From: an uncultured bacterium
GTDB taxonomy: Bacteria > Actinomycetota > Coriobacteriia > Coriobacteriales > Coriobacteriaceae
Length of the DNA stretch: 64,000 nt
Direction: 5' to 3'
NCBI GenBank assembly: GCA_905214465.1
Contig: CAJMMD010000002.1
Span: 57,080 to 121,079, forward strand
The notes beneath the pieces are model-generated. The model saw nothing but the letters and a program-made list of their open reading frames with translations, made no database searches and was not told the origin of the DNA. The translations under genes were made by a program, and so were the position numbers. Shown piece after piece: positions 7,248 through 14,599 of the stretch (its first letter is position 1; every line of letters begins with the position of its first letter).

Positions 7248-7897
7248 GAACAAAGGCTATTATCGTTGCGCTTCTGGTGTGCCTTTCGGCACCTCAACTT
7301 GGATGTGCCAGCATTGCAAAGCAAGGAAGCGGCTCTGCGGAAAGGGCCGCCACAGCGGTAAAGAATAAAGACAAAAAGAAGCCAAGCGAAGAAAAGGCGA
7401 CGCAAACCTCTGGAACCAAGTCCGAGGAGAAGAAAGAATCCGACGACAAGGACCAGAAGTCCGATGACTCCAAGAAGGAGGATAACAAGTCCTCCGACTC
7501 GTCGAAGTCGGACAGCAAGGGAGATTCCTCCCAGTCCAAGCAGAATTCCGGCAGCTCTCAAGGTTCAAGCGGCAACAATTCCTCTTCCAACGGCGGTAGC
7601 CAGAAGAAATGGGTTGCCGAGCAGGGCCACTGGGAGACCGACTACAGCCAGGTCTGGGTACCGAACGTGGTATACACGCGTCATCCTCGTTTCTGGGTCA
7701 ATCATGGTGGTACTATGGTAGGGCCCTTCGATTCATCCGATGCAGCCTACGCTTGGATTATTAACGATGGCGAAAACGGCGGTATCGGTGGATCCGTTGT
7801 AGATGATTCGTATACCACCTCTGAGGACCAAGGACATTATGAACAGCAGGCTACGGGACAACATTGGGTTGTCGACGTCGCCGGTCACTGGGAGTAA
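7244..7897 (+). CDS. Predicted lipoprotein with Ser/Lys/Asp linker and paired GHW motifs
   Basis: The GTG start at 7244 overlaps the adhesin stop (gtga), with ggggaga upstream, so translation is probably coupled. The first 20 residues are a signal sequence ending QLGC, with Cys21 as likely lipidation site. Residues about 30-120 are a low-complexity Ser/Lys/Asp/Asn linker. The C-terminal 90 or so residues hold two similar motifs, EQGHWETDYSQVWV and GHYEQQATGQHW...GHWE, around an aromatic-rich core. I do not recognise a named family with certainty. By position it should be exposed on the same envelope as the adhesin and may assist it. A terminator follows at 7948. Confidence 0.75.
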   Translation: MRTKAIIVALLVCLSAPQLGCASIAKQGSGSAERAATAVKNKDKKKPSEEKATQTSGTKSEEKKESDDKDQKSDDSKKEDNKSSDSSKSDSKGDSSQSKQNSGSSQGSSGNNSSSNGGSQKKWVAEQGHWETDYSQVWVPNVVYTRHPRFWVNHGGTMVGPFDSSDAAYAWIINDGENGGIGGSVVDDSYTTSEDQGHYEQQATGQHWVVDVAGHWE

Positions 7898-7947
7898 TGT
7901 ACATCGTTCCTCTCCTCTTACATTTGGTAAATATTTATTTATTTGTG

Positions 7948-7972
7948 GGCGGCCGGTTCGGCCGCCTTTTTT
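7948..7972 (+). terminator. Intrinsic terminator of the adhesin-lipoprotein operon
   Basis: ggcggccg (7948-7955) pairs with cggccgcc (7959-7966) around a 3-nt loop and is followed by six T (7967-7972). Confidence 0.9.
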
Positions 7973-8126
7973 AGACGACAAGTCTGGGAGCAAACGATAG
8001 GAAAGCAATCAAACGAGAGGCCGTTCCAAAAGAATTCGGCGGTGCCGGATGCTTCGGGCAAAACCTTCCGCAAATCGGTAAGGTCTTCCATCGACTTGCT
8101 CCAGCCCTCGCCCGGAGTCCGCTACA

Positions 8127-8512
8127 GCGAATTTCTAACACTCAGCATCCTTCGCGTTAAAAATTCGCTTCCGCTCACGGTCTCCGCTGACACTACGACA
8201 CCGCGAAGCCTTTCGCTCGAAACGAGGCCTCTCATTTCGTGTCTACGCTACGCTTCGCCCAATCGCCGTCCCGGTGATTGCAAGATTGGTGTTGGGCTAG
8301 ATAAATGGGGCCATACTCGCCCCTTTATCTGCCAACACATCTTGTTTAACACCTCACACGGCGATAAAGTTAGAAATGAAGTTCGCCTTCATTTCTCTAA
8401 GGGAAGCGACGGCGTCACTTCAAAAATCGGCGCGACGTCAGTCGCTCCTAAAAAGGAAAGCAATCTCATATCGGTTTTGAATCGGTGGCCTCACCGATTC
8501 GCTCTGCTTTCC
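8127..8512. other. Hairpin-rich tract, candidate oriT or single-strand origin
   Basis: At least five separate stem-loops are packed in 386 bp. Arms: 8127-8139/8156-8168; 8289-8311/8319-8338 (about 19 paired bases with bulges); 8372-8381/8387-8396 (perfect); 8406-8416/8434-8445; and 8479-8487/8492-8500 nested in 8455-8462/8505-8512. Smaller ones occur near 8203 and 8260. The tract ends 11 nt before the MobC-like gene, the usual place of an origin of transfer. The open frame through it (7943-8527) has no family features and is not called a gene. Confidence 0.6.
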
Positions 8513-8523
8513 TGGGGGCATGA

Positions 8524-9114
8524 ATGATGAGTTGCAAACGTCCGCACACCGTTAAGGCGACACTCACTTCTGAAGAATACGAAACGCTTTCCGCTTTGGC
8601 AGAAAAGGCGGGCATGACGAAAGCCGAATTCATTCGCTATGCACTGATTCATTGGAATGAATCGTTCGATGATCTAGTCATTTCCAAAAATAAGAACGGT
8701 GGCCGTAGCAAAAAGCTGCAAACCGTTTCAGAGGATTCGAACGAAAAGCGCTCGGAGGTTATTTACGTCAAAGTCACCGATGGCGAGCACGAGGCGATTC
8801 GCAAGCAGGCGGATGCGCTCGGCACGACCGTCAGTGCGTATGCCCGCCGCGTGATGCTGGCCGGGAAAATCGAGATGATCGATTTCGATATGAGCCAGGT
8901 CGCAAAAATCTATCACGAGCTGTATCGAGAGGGGACGAACCTCAACCAGCTGATGTATTTTGTGAATGCGCAAGGTCTTCCGGCCTACAACGAGAAGGCG
9001 GTTTTCCGAACGCTTGAAAAGGTTTACCAAAATGCCCGTAAAGTCACTCTCTTCATCGAAGAGCTCGAACAGCGCTATTTCACCGATGGCGGTGAGCTCG
9101 ATGACCGTCGTTAA
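8524..9114 (+). CDS. MobC-like mobilization accessory protein
   Basis: 196 residues from ATG 8524 (or 8527), with gggggc just upstream. The protein contains two ribbon-helix-helix-like segments: ATLTSEEYETLSALAEKAGMTKAEFIRYAL near residues 12-42 and VKVTDGEHEAIRKQADALGTTVSAYARRVML near 80-110. The second is followed by YREGTNLNQLMYFVNAQG, the GxNLNQ signature of the bacterial mobilization protein MobC family. Such proteins bind oriT and help the relaxase open the strand. The 14-nt overlap with the relaxase start and the hairpin tract upstream support this role. Confidence 0.82.
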   Translation: MMSCKRPHTVKATLTSEEYETLSALAEKAGMTKAEFIRYALIHWNESFDDLVISKNKNGGRSKKLQTVSEDSNEKRSEVIYVKVTDGEHEAIRKQADALGTTVSAYARRVMLAGKIEMIDFDMSQVAKIYHELYREGTNLNQLMYFVNAQGLPAYNEKAVFRTLEKVYQNARKVTLFIEELEQRYFTDGGELDDRR

Positions 9115-10300
9115 GCAGAAAGGTGTTTCGTCCGAGCGCTACGCGAAGCACCTGCGCAAGTACATTAACGGAAAGAATGCTTTGGCCCGCGGCGGCTGGA
9201 ACCTCGCGAACGGAAAGCACTGGTTTTCCGAAATGGCTATGACGCGGAAGATGTTCCATCACGACAGGCCCGCGCGTGCCGGCGCGAAGAACATAACGAT
9301 GCTTCATCAGATTCTCGCGTTTCTGCCCGAGGAGTGCGGCTGCAACGGAGGCAAGATGACCCCCGATGCGTGTATGGCCTACGCGGAGCAATGGCTTGCG
9401 AAACACTACCCGCATCAACAAGTGATTGTCGCGTTGCATGAGGAAAGCGATAAGGCGGGAAAACGCTACGCGGTTCATATGGCGATTAACCGCACGGATC
9501 TTTTGACGGGTAAGCGTTGCGAGACGGGCGGGCGTCGCGGAAAGTACGAACGCGCTGCGTGGGTTCGTGAAATGGACGAGGCCTGGAATCTCGCTCAGCT
9601 CGAAAAGGGAAAGAAGAACTCGAAGATTCGAGACCGACAGCCGCGCGACACTGAAAAGAAAATCGTTGAGCGGGGAGAGTGCAGTTATAAAAACAATCTG
9701 CGCGAGTTGATCCATCTTGCAATCAACGAAGGTCATCCGAAGAATATGGAGCAGTTTAAAAAGTTACTTGCCTCATGGGGCGTAGACATTTTCATCAAGA
9801 ACAATCGAGTCTATGCGACAGATCTCGATATCAAGGAGGCCGGCAACCCGAAGTGCACTTTCAACCTGACTCGTCTTGACGGGAGGTTTGCGGTCAAGCA
9901 ACTTGAGGCGGCCTTCAAAAATAACGTGCTGGAGGCCGAGCGAGCCCTTCCTTATGAGAGGCGTTGCGAGATTTACATTCAACGGCTTAAGAAGGCGTAT
10001 TCGGCGTGGGTCGAGCAGGCAAAGGCGAGCAAGGGCGTCGCCTACAATCTCTTTCCTAAGTTCATCGCACCGAAGTGCGATGAAGATCTGCTCGAGGATC
10101 CGGCGGTTCGTGATGAGCTTCTTGCCCGGCGCGGTTACGCAAGGGAGATTCGCAACCGTTACGCCGGCGCCGTTCCCGATGCTGGCGATGACCGCGTTCG
10201 CGCCGCAGGACGAGCCCATGGTGGCAACGGCGACATCTCGCCGCAGGTCGATCGTGCGGTCGACCGAGGCGATTACGATCGCGGCGACGCGCCTCGCTAG
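9101..10300 (+). CDS. Relaxase/mobilization nuclease (MobA/VirD2-like)
   Basis: 399 residues from ATG 9101, overlapping the mobC end by 14 nt; the frame is open further upstream (8966), but that part lies within mobC. The N-terminal nuclease region contains QQVIVALHEESDKAGKRYAVHMAINRTDLLTGKRCETGG, matching the His-rich metal-binding motif of relaxases (H...HxxxNR). A candidate catalytic Tyr lies in SSERYAKHLRKYING. The C-terminal half is helical and basic, typical of mobilization proteins. It would nick oriT and pilot the strand during transfer. No coupling protein is present, so the element must borrow a mating channel. The exact MOB class needs a profile search. Confidence 0.8.
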   Translation: MTVVKQKGVSSERYAKHLRKYINGKNALARGGWNLANGKHWFSEMAMTRKMFHHDRPARAGAKNITMLHQILAFLPEECGCNGGKMTPDACMAYAEQWLAKHYPHQQVIVALHEESDKAGKRYAVHMAINRTDLLTGKRCETGGRRGKYERAAWVREMDEAWNLAQLEKGKKNSKIRDRQPRDTEKKIVERGECSYKNNLRELIHLAINEGHPKNMEQFKKLLASWGVDIFIKNNRVYATDLDIKEAGNPKCTFNLTRLDGRFAVKQLEAAFKNNVLEAERALPYERRCEIYIQRLKKAYSAWVEQAKASKGVAYNLFPKFIAPKCDEDLLEDPAVRDELLARRGYAREIRNRYAGAVPDAGDDRVRAAGRAHGGNGDISPQVDRAVDRGDYDRGDAPR

Positions 10301-10452
10301 TTTTGGAAAGCCTATCGTCGGTGCCCTAGCGCGCTGCCATCCAGTGCCGATTCTGCCATACTCGCAATTCGGTGAGGATGAGGAGCGTGAATTGATCGGC
10401 GGGGGTCAGCCGCTCTGATAGAATCGTCCTTGCTGGCGGCAGCCCTCGTGCC

Positions 10453-10487
10453 GGGCAGAGCCCTCCATTCGATGGGAGGTGATGCCC
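10453..10487 (+). promoter_or_regulatory. Hairpin that buries the ribosome site of the small peptide gene
   Basis: GGGCA (10453-10457) pairs with TGCCC (10483-10487), and CCCTCC (10461-10466) pairs with GGGAGG (10474-10479), the Shine-Dalgarno. The stem reaches the base before the ATG at 10488. A TAGAAT box at 10419-10424 could be its -10 promoter element. Confidence 0.6.
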
Positions 10488-10613
10488 ATGACCGATTTCA
10501 CCGAGCTCGTGAAGCTCCTGACCGCTATGGTCTCGCTCCTCACGGCCCTTGTCGGCCTTTCCAAGGCACTCAAGCAGGGCTCGAAGCCCAAAAAGAAAGG
10601 CCACCGTCGCTAA
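10488..10613 (+). CDS. Small membrane peptide, 41 residues (toxin- or holin-like)
   Basis: The peptide starts MTDFTELVKLLTAMVSLLTA, continues with a hydrophobic LVGLSKAL and ends with a very basic tail (KPKKKGHRR). One membrane or amphipathic helix plus a charged tail in about 40 residues resembles type I toxin peptides and small holin-like proteins; this is by form only. The GGGAGG ribosome site is strong but locked in a hairpin, which is also common in type I toxin mRNAs. It lies alone between the relaxase and the phosphoesterase operon. No antisense RNA could be identified by eye. Confidence 0.55.
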   Translation: MTDFTELVKLLTAMVSLLTALVGLSKALKQGSKPKKKGHRR

Positions 10614-10796
10614 GACGATGACCCAACTTCATTAAGCAACGGCTCTGCCCAGCTCTCTACAACTTGGGCTGCCGTCGGCACCATTTTACCCTCCTGACGA
10701 GGAATTCGTCCATATTTCAAAAATCAAATCCTGTTCGCGCGTGGGCGCGTGGGCGTAAACTTTTAGTTGGGCAAACCCGACAGATTGGAGCTTGAA

Positions 10797-10878
10797 ACAT
10801 GAGGGATATGCACCTCATGTCGCTCATAAAACGTCTCCTGACCTCGAAGGAGAACGTTTTTTAGCGACAGAAGGAGAC
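10797..10878 (+). promoter_or_regulatory. Attenuator: competing hairpins before the metallophosphoesterase operon
   Basis: Hairpin 1: ACATGAGG (10797-10804)/CCTCATGT (10813-10820). Hairpin 2: AAAACGTCTCCT (10828-10839)/AGGAGAACGTTTT (10848-10860) with a T-run to 10862, extended by GTCGCT (10819-10824)/AGCGAC (10863-10868). The segment GTCTCCT (10833-10839) is also the exact complement of the ribosome site AGGAGAC (10872-10878). Terminator formation and ribosome-site masking are thus alternative pairings of one strand. Confidence 0.6.
10799..10864 (+). CDS. Leader peptide of the phosphoesterase operon, 21 residues
   Basis: ATG 10799 has GGAG at 10787-10790 at good spacing. The frame reads MRDMHLMSLIKRLLTSKEN and two more residues, then stops (TAG 10862-10864) inside the terminator T-run. 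The coding part spans both arms of the attenuator hairpin, so ribosome position would decide whether the hairpin forms. This is the arrangement of ribosome-controlled attenuators, such as those before some antibiotic-resistance genes. It is inferred from layout; expression is not shown. Confidence 0.5.
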   Translation: MRDMHLMSLIKRLLTSKENVF

Positions 10879-10884
10879 ATAAAT

Positions 10885-11523
10885 ATGATCTGGTTTACCA
10901 GCGACACCCACTTCGGGCATGAGAACGTGCTGAAGTTCACCGACCGCCCGTGGGAGACGATTTGGCAGATGAACGACGCCATCGTCGACAACATCAATGG
11001 CAAGGTTGCCGTGGACGACGAGCTCTACATCCTGGGGGATTTCTCATTCAAGATGACCGCCCAGGACGCCTACGGGCTGCGCAAGCGGATTGCCTGCAGG
11101 CGCATCCACCTCGTCCCGGGAAACCACGACAAGGACTGGACCCAGCCGGCGGTCGCGGCCGCCTTCACCGTGGAGCCGCCGATCTGCGTGCTCAAGATCG
11201 ACGGGCAGAAGATCGTCCTGAGCCATTACCCCATGGCCGACTGGCAGGGCATGAACCATGGATCGTGGCACCTCCACGGGCACATCCACAGCAGCGGCGG
11301 CGCGTACAACGAGTTCAACCGCAAGCAGGGCCTTCTGCGCTACGACGTCGGTTGCGATGCCAACGGGCACTCCCCGGTGAGCCTCGACGAGCTGAGGAAA
11401 TGGTTCGCCGGAGTCGACGAGCCGTGCGGCCGGGTGAAATGGCCGTGGTGGGTCAACGAGACCGGCGACAGGCAGGTCGAGCGCGAGCTGGCGGCGTACA
11501 AGAGGGAAGAGGCGATTCGATGA
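10885..11523 (+). CDS. Calcineurin-like metallophosphoesterase 1
   Basis: 212 residues from ATG 10885, with aaggagac at 10871-10878; the same frame is open back to 10792, but that part is leader. Metal-binding motifs are in order: TSDTHFGHENVL (DxH), LGDFSF (GD), LVPGNHDKDW (GNHD), SHYPMADW (H) and HLHGHIHSS (GHxH). This is the complete two-metal site of calcineurin-like hydrolases, close to the COG4186 phosphoesterases. The substrate is unknown; phosphodiesters or nucleotides are likely. The stop overlaps the next start (ATGA), so the three genes form one translation-coupled operon under the attenuator. Confidence 0.88.
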   Translation: MIWFTSDTHFGHENVLKFTDRPWETIWQMNDAIVDNINGKVAVDDELYILGDFSFKMTAQDAYGLRKRIACRRIHLVPGNHDKDWTQPAVAAAFTVEPPICVLKIDGQKIVLSHYPMADWQGMNHGSWHLHGHIHSSGGAYNEFNRKQGLLRYDVGCDANGHSPVSLDELRKWFAGVDEPCGRVKWPWWVNETGDRQVERELAAYKREEAIR

Positions 11524-12245
11524 CAGTCTATGTGACGGGCGACATCCACGGTGGGCTCGACATGCAAAAGCTCCGCGACTGGGAGCTTGGCGACAGTCTT
11601 ACCGGCGACGACTATCTCATCGTCGCCGGCGACTTTGGCTTTCCGTGGGATTTCTCTGCCGAGGAATGCGCCGATATCACCTGGCTGGAGTCGCGCCCCT
11701 ACACGGTACTGTTCGTCGACGGCAACCACGAGCGCTTCGATCACTGGGCGGAGCGCCCCATGGAGTTATGGCATGGCGGGCTGACGCAGCGCCTGTCGGA
11801 CACCTCGCCCATTCGGCGCCTGACGCGCGGCGAGGTCTTCGAGCTCGACGGATCGACGGTCTTCACCATGGGCGGTGCCACGAGCGTGGACAGGGAATAC
11901 CGCGTGCCGTATTCCAGCTGGTGGCCTCAGGAGCTCCCGGACGAGCGCGATTTCGATACCGCGCGGACAAAGCTCGACGAGGTCGGCTGGAAGGTCGACT
12001 GCGTCATCACCCATACCTGCCCGACGCGCATGCTCTCGCCGACGCTCTACCCGGACCCAGGCTGGGAACGCCCTGATGTGGACCGGCTGACCGAATTCCT
12101 CGACGAGCTTGAGGACCGCCTGGACTATAAACATTGGTATTACGGCCATTTTCACCGAGACGGCAACCCGGACGAACGGCACACGGCGCTGTATGACCGG
12201 ATCGTGAGGCTCGGGGACAAACTCCTGCCGTGGGGCGCGTACTGA
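11520..12245 (+). CDS. Calcineurin-like metallophosphoesterase 2
   Basis: 241 residues from ATG 11520. Motifs: VTGDIHGGLD, LIVAGDFGFPWD, VDGNHERFD, VITHTCP and YYGHFHRDG. The substitution GNHE for GNHD is common in this family. The middle part (LTRGEVFELDGSTVFTMGGATSVDREYR and SSWWPQELP) is strongly like that of the third gene, so the two are paralogues. This type occurs on phages and mobile elements with no fixed role. It overlaps its neighbours by 4 nt upstream and 1 nt downstream. Confidence 0.87.
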   Translation: MTVYVTGDIHGGLDMQKLRDWELGDSLTGDDYLIVAGDFGFPWDFSAEECADITWLESRPYTVLFVDGNHERFDHWAERPMELWHGGLTQRLSDTSPIRRLTRGEVFELDGSTVFTMGGATSVDREYRVPYSSWWPQELPDERDFDTARTKLDEVGWKVDCVITHTCPTRMLSPTLYPDPGWERPDVDRLTEFLDELEDRLDYKHWYYGHFHRDGNPDERHTALYDRIVRLGDKLLPWGAY

Positions 12246-12982
12246 TGGCTGTCTATGTGACAGGAGACGTGCACGGCAGGGCCGAGTACGGGGCCAGCAG
12301 GTTCGCCTTCAGGTCTTGGCCGTTGGGCCGGACCCTGACGCGCGATGACGCGGTGATCGTGGCCGGCGACTTCGGCTTTGTCTGGGACGGCTCGAATGCT
12401 GAGAGGTATTGGCTCGACTGGTTCGAGTCGAAGCCCTGGACCACGTGTTTCGTAGACGGCAACCATGAGAACCACCACGCCCTGGCTGGGCTGCCGGTGC
12501 GGGAGTGGAACGGCGGGCTCGTCCATGAGGCGCGACCGCACGTGCTGCACCTGATGCGTGGAGAGGTGTTCGATATCGACGGGCTCACGGTCCTTGCCAT
12601 GGGCGGTGCCGCGAGCAACGACAGGCAGTATCGCAGGGAGGGGAGGAGCTGGTGGCCCGAGGAGATGCCGAGCGAGGAAGAGACGGAACACTGCCGCTCC
12701 TCGCTCGACCGCGTGGGCTGGAAGGTCGACTGTGTTGTGACTCACGAGGCGCCTGCCGCCATTGCTGAGGGGCTGTGTCGCGAGCGTGGGCGCGAGTATC
12801 GAGGCGACCGGCTGCAACGATTCCTTAGCGAGCTCGACGGACGGCTCGGCTACCGCGTCTGGTTCTTCGGTCACTACCACGGTGACAAATGGTGCGACGC
12901 CAAGCATCGCCTTATCTACCAAGGCATCGTGCCGATCGAAGATGCTGCGCCCGGTTCTAGGAACCTTCTAGAAGCGCTCTAG
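12245..12982 (+). CDS. Calcineurin-like metallophosphoesterase 3
   Basis: 245 residues from ATG 12245, whose A is also the last base of the previous stop. Motifs: VTGDVHGRAEYG, VIVAGDFGFVWDGS, FVDGNHENHHAL, VVTHEAP and FFGHYHGDKWC. It is a paralogue of gene 2 (shared LMRGEVFDIDGLTVLAMGGAAS, RSWWPEEMPSEEE, VGWKVDCVVTHE). Three distinct active enzymes in one operon suggest either different substrates or a heteromeric complex; the sequence does not decide. The end of the gene forms one arm of an 18-bp inverted repeat. Confidence 0.87.
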   Translation: MAVYVTGDVHGRAEYGASRFAFRSWPLGRTLTRDDAVIVAGDFGFVWDGSNAERYWLDWFESKPWTTCFVDGNHENHHALAGLPVREWNGGLVHEARPHVLHLMRGEVFDIDGLTVLAMGGAASNDRQYRREGRSWWPEEMPSEEETEHCRSSLDRVGWKVDCVVTHEAPAAIAEGLCRERGREYRGDRLQRFLSELDGRLGYRVWFFGHYHGDKWCDAKHRLIYQGIVPIEDAAPGSRNLLEAL

Positions 12983-12995
12983 AAGGTTTCTAGAA
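12955..12995. other. 18-bp inverted repeat at the convergent gene ends
   Basis: Arms 12955-12972 and 12978-12995 pair with one mismatch around a 5-nt loop; the stop codon of the third phosphoesterase is inside. There is no T-run, so it may stabilise or terminate transcripts from both sides rather than act as a classical terminator. Confidence 0.6.
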
Positions 12996-13024
12996 ATCAG
13001 CAGCCCGACAGGAGAAGCACGGGG

Positions 13025-13594
13025 CTACTCGCCCTTCATCTGGGTCATGACCTCGACCTTGGCCTCGGCCACAGCTGCCCGCTGCTCGGCTACAGCAAGG
13101 CGGTCCTTGAGGGCGGCGACCTCGGCCGTCAGGTCGCGCTGGGCCAGGAGCGCATCGCTCAGCTCGGCTTGGGCTTTCAACGCGGCGTCACGCTCGACGC
13201 GCAGACGCTCGATCTCATCGGACATGGCCTCAGCCTCGGCGTGGAGCTGGACGACCTGCCTGCTGAGCTCCCTGGCATCGGCGAGGTATCTGACGCTCGC
13301 GGCATGGAGCTCATTGTTCTCGAGCTCGATGCTCGCGGTGTCGAGCTCGAACTTCTCCTCGATAAAGGCGACCCGCTCATTGCCGTCGGCCTCAAGTCTT
13401 TCGTTCCGGTCTCTCGCCTCGACGAGCTTGCGGTTGAATTCGTCGAGCTGGGCCCTGAGTAACGCGTTCTCGGTTCTGAGGTCGCCCGTCTCGCGCAGCA
13501 GCTTCTCCCGCCACGTCGCCTCGATTCGCTCGGCGGCCTCATCGAGGACGGACTTCACGCCGTAGATCTCCCTGATTTTCTTCTCGTCTGCCAT
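13025..13594 (-). CDS. Coiled-coil protein of unknown function
   Basis: 189 residues, nearly all predicted helix with heptads (DLRTENALLRAQLDEFNRKL, ERLRVERDAALKAQAEL and similar). The N-terminus, MADEKKIREIYGVKSVLDEAAERIEATWREK, could be a short binding head. There is no membrane segment and no catalytic motif. The shape resembles KfrA-type plasmid proteins, but the KfrA DNA-binding domain is not evident. It faces the phosphoesterase operon convergently. An open frame on the opposite strand (13047-13565) is a by-product of the repetitive codons. Confidence 0.65.
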   Translation of the reverse strand: MADEKKIREIYGVKSVLDEAAERIEATWREKLLRETGDLRTENALLRAQLDEFNRKLVEARDRNERLEADGNERVAFIEEKFELDTASIELENNELHAASVRYLADARELSRQVVQLHAEAEAMSDEIERLRVERDAALKAQAELSDALLAQRDLTAEVAALKDRLAVAEQRAAVAEAKVEVMTQMKGE

Positions 13595-13903
13595 GGTGCG
13601 GCACTCCAGTCAACAACGGGCATGGCTCCGCCATGCCATATGGCTGGGAACAATGCACGGCCGCTGTTGATTTGTGTTCGCCCTGCAATCGGTGAGTTCT
13701 AAAAGGCGTCTCAAGTCATGCATTCACGCAGGTTTTCGGTTGGAGAAATACCGCACGTTTTCATGGTATCACGCGCCTTAAAGACCATGAATGGACGGCC
13801 ATATCGATTCGTTGAAAATGGCACCTACGACGTGTTGGTGGCGGGAGAGTGATGGCGTTAAAGATGTCGAGAATGATTATGGGATTGTTTTAGATGCGGG
13901 CAT

Positions 13904-13975
13904 GAAAAAGGGTCGAATCGAAGTGTCTGGCCGGACGCCAATTGTCCGGGAACTGTTTCGGTTCGACCCTGTTTC
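13904..13975. other. Large nested palindrome in a gene-free region
   Basis: Arms 13904-13922 and 13957-13975 match at 17 of 19 positions. Inside them CCGGAC (13931-13936) pairs with GTCCGG (13944-13949). The gap 13595-14203 contains no convincing gene; this palindrome and the terminator at 14108 are its only clear structures. Confidence 0.6.
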
Positions 13976-14107
13976 ATTTTACATCCGCGGCATGTTTTTG
14001 TAGACGCCTGGCGATTACCGACCTTCACGACCTCGATGACGGTTTCCCCGTCCTCGATTCTTGCCAGATTGCGGTGGACATCGCTGCGCGAACGGCCGGA
14101 TATCATT

Positions 14108-14156
14108 TGAGCCAGAATCCTCTTCTATTGAAGCGGATTCTGGCTCAGTGGTTTTT
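14108..14156 (+). terminator. Strong plus-strand terminator without an obvious gene
   Basis: TGAGCCAGAATCC (14108-14120) pairs perfectly with GGATTCTGGCTCA (14135-14147), then gtgg and five T (14152-14156). The T-run exists only in the plus direction, so it should end a transcript coming from about 13600-14100, where no protein gene is seen. Confidence 0.75.
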
Positions 14157-14203
14157 AACTCGGTTGTTTGACAGAAGCCCACGTCGATAGTCGGTCTGTG
14201 GAC

Positions 14204-14590
14204 TTAAGATTTCGGGGGCTCCCAAGCGTTTTCGATCGCGGCGCGGTAGATTGCAGCGTAATTAAGCATCCAGCTGCCATCACCCGCTTTTTGAATAAAC
14301 CCCTTATTCTTCAAAGAGGTATAGGCCCGGGAGATCGTGTTCTTACTTAGGTGGTAGCGCTCCTCAATCCATTTGCTTTTTGCGTAAAAGCCCATGGCTC
14401 GTTTGTTTTTGGAAGGATTTCCAAGCTTCCATACGAGGCCGAGGATGAGGCGCTCGGCAGCGACAGTGGTGGCACAACACGCCCAGTCGGGCACCGAAAT
14501 ATAATTCGCGTTATCCATTTTCCTTCTAATCTCTCGTTGCTCAGTAACATCATCGGAAAATTTGTCGGAAATCGACGGTAGCTCGCTCAT
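14204..14590 (-). CDS. Winged-helix protein, replication initiator- or regulator-like
   Basis: 128 residues from ATG 14590 with AGGTGG ahead; an in-frame GTG lies at 14599. The core AAERLILGLVWKLGNPSKNKRAMGFYAKSKWIEERYHLSKNTISRAYTSLKNKGFIQKAGDGSWML reads as a winged helix: an activating helix, a recognition helix (KNTISRAYTSLKNKG) and a wing. Similar small proteins on mobile elements act in plasmid-type replication or control. It is 10 nt downstream of the excisionase-like gene and co-oriented with the integrase. Confidence 0.6.
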   Translation of the reverse strand: MSELPSISDKFSDDVTEQREIRRKMDNANYISVPDWACCATTVAAERLILGLVWKLGNPSKNKRAMGFYAKSKWIEERYHLSKNTISRAYTSLKNKGFIQKAGDGSWMLNYAAIYRAAIENAWEPPKS

Positions 14591-14599
14591 GTTTACCAC

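Noticed and set aside
7943..8527. 194-residue frame through the hairpin tract
   Set aside because: It starts inside a terminator, has no family features, and its sequence is explained by the stem-loops.
10179..10418. Alternative frame after the relaxase, possible C-terminal frameshift
   Set aside because: No ribosome site and no family resemblance; the relaxase frame itself ends plausibly at 10300.
13047..13565. 172-residue Ser-rich frame opposite the coiled-coil gene
   Set aside because: Its composition follows from the sense heptad codons; the minus-strand protein has a proper start and helix pattern.
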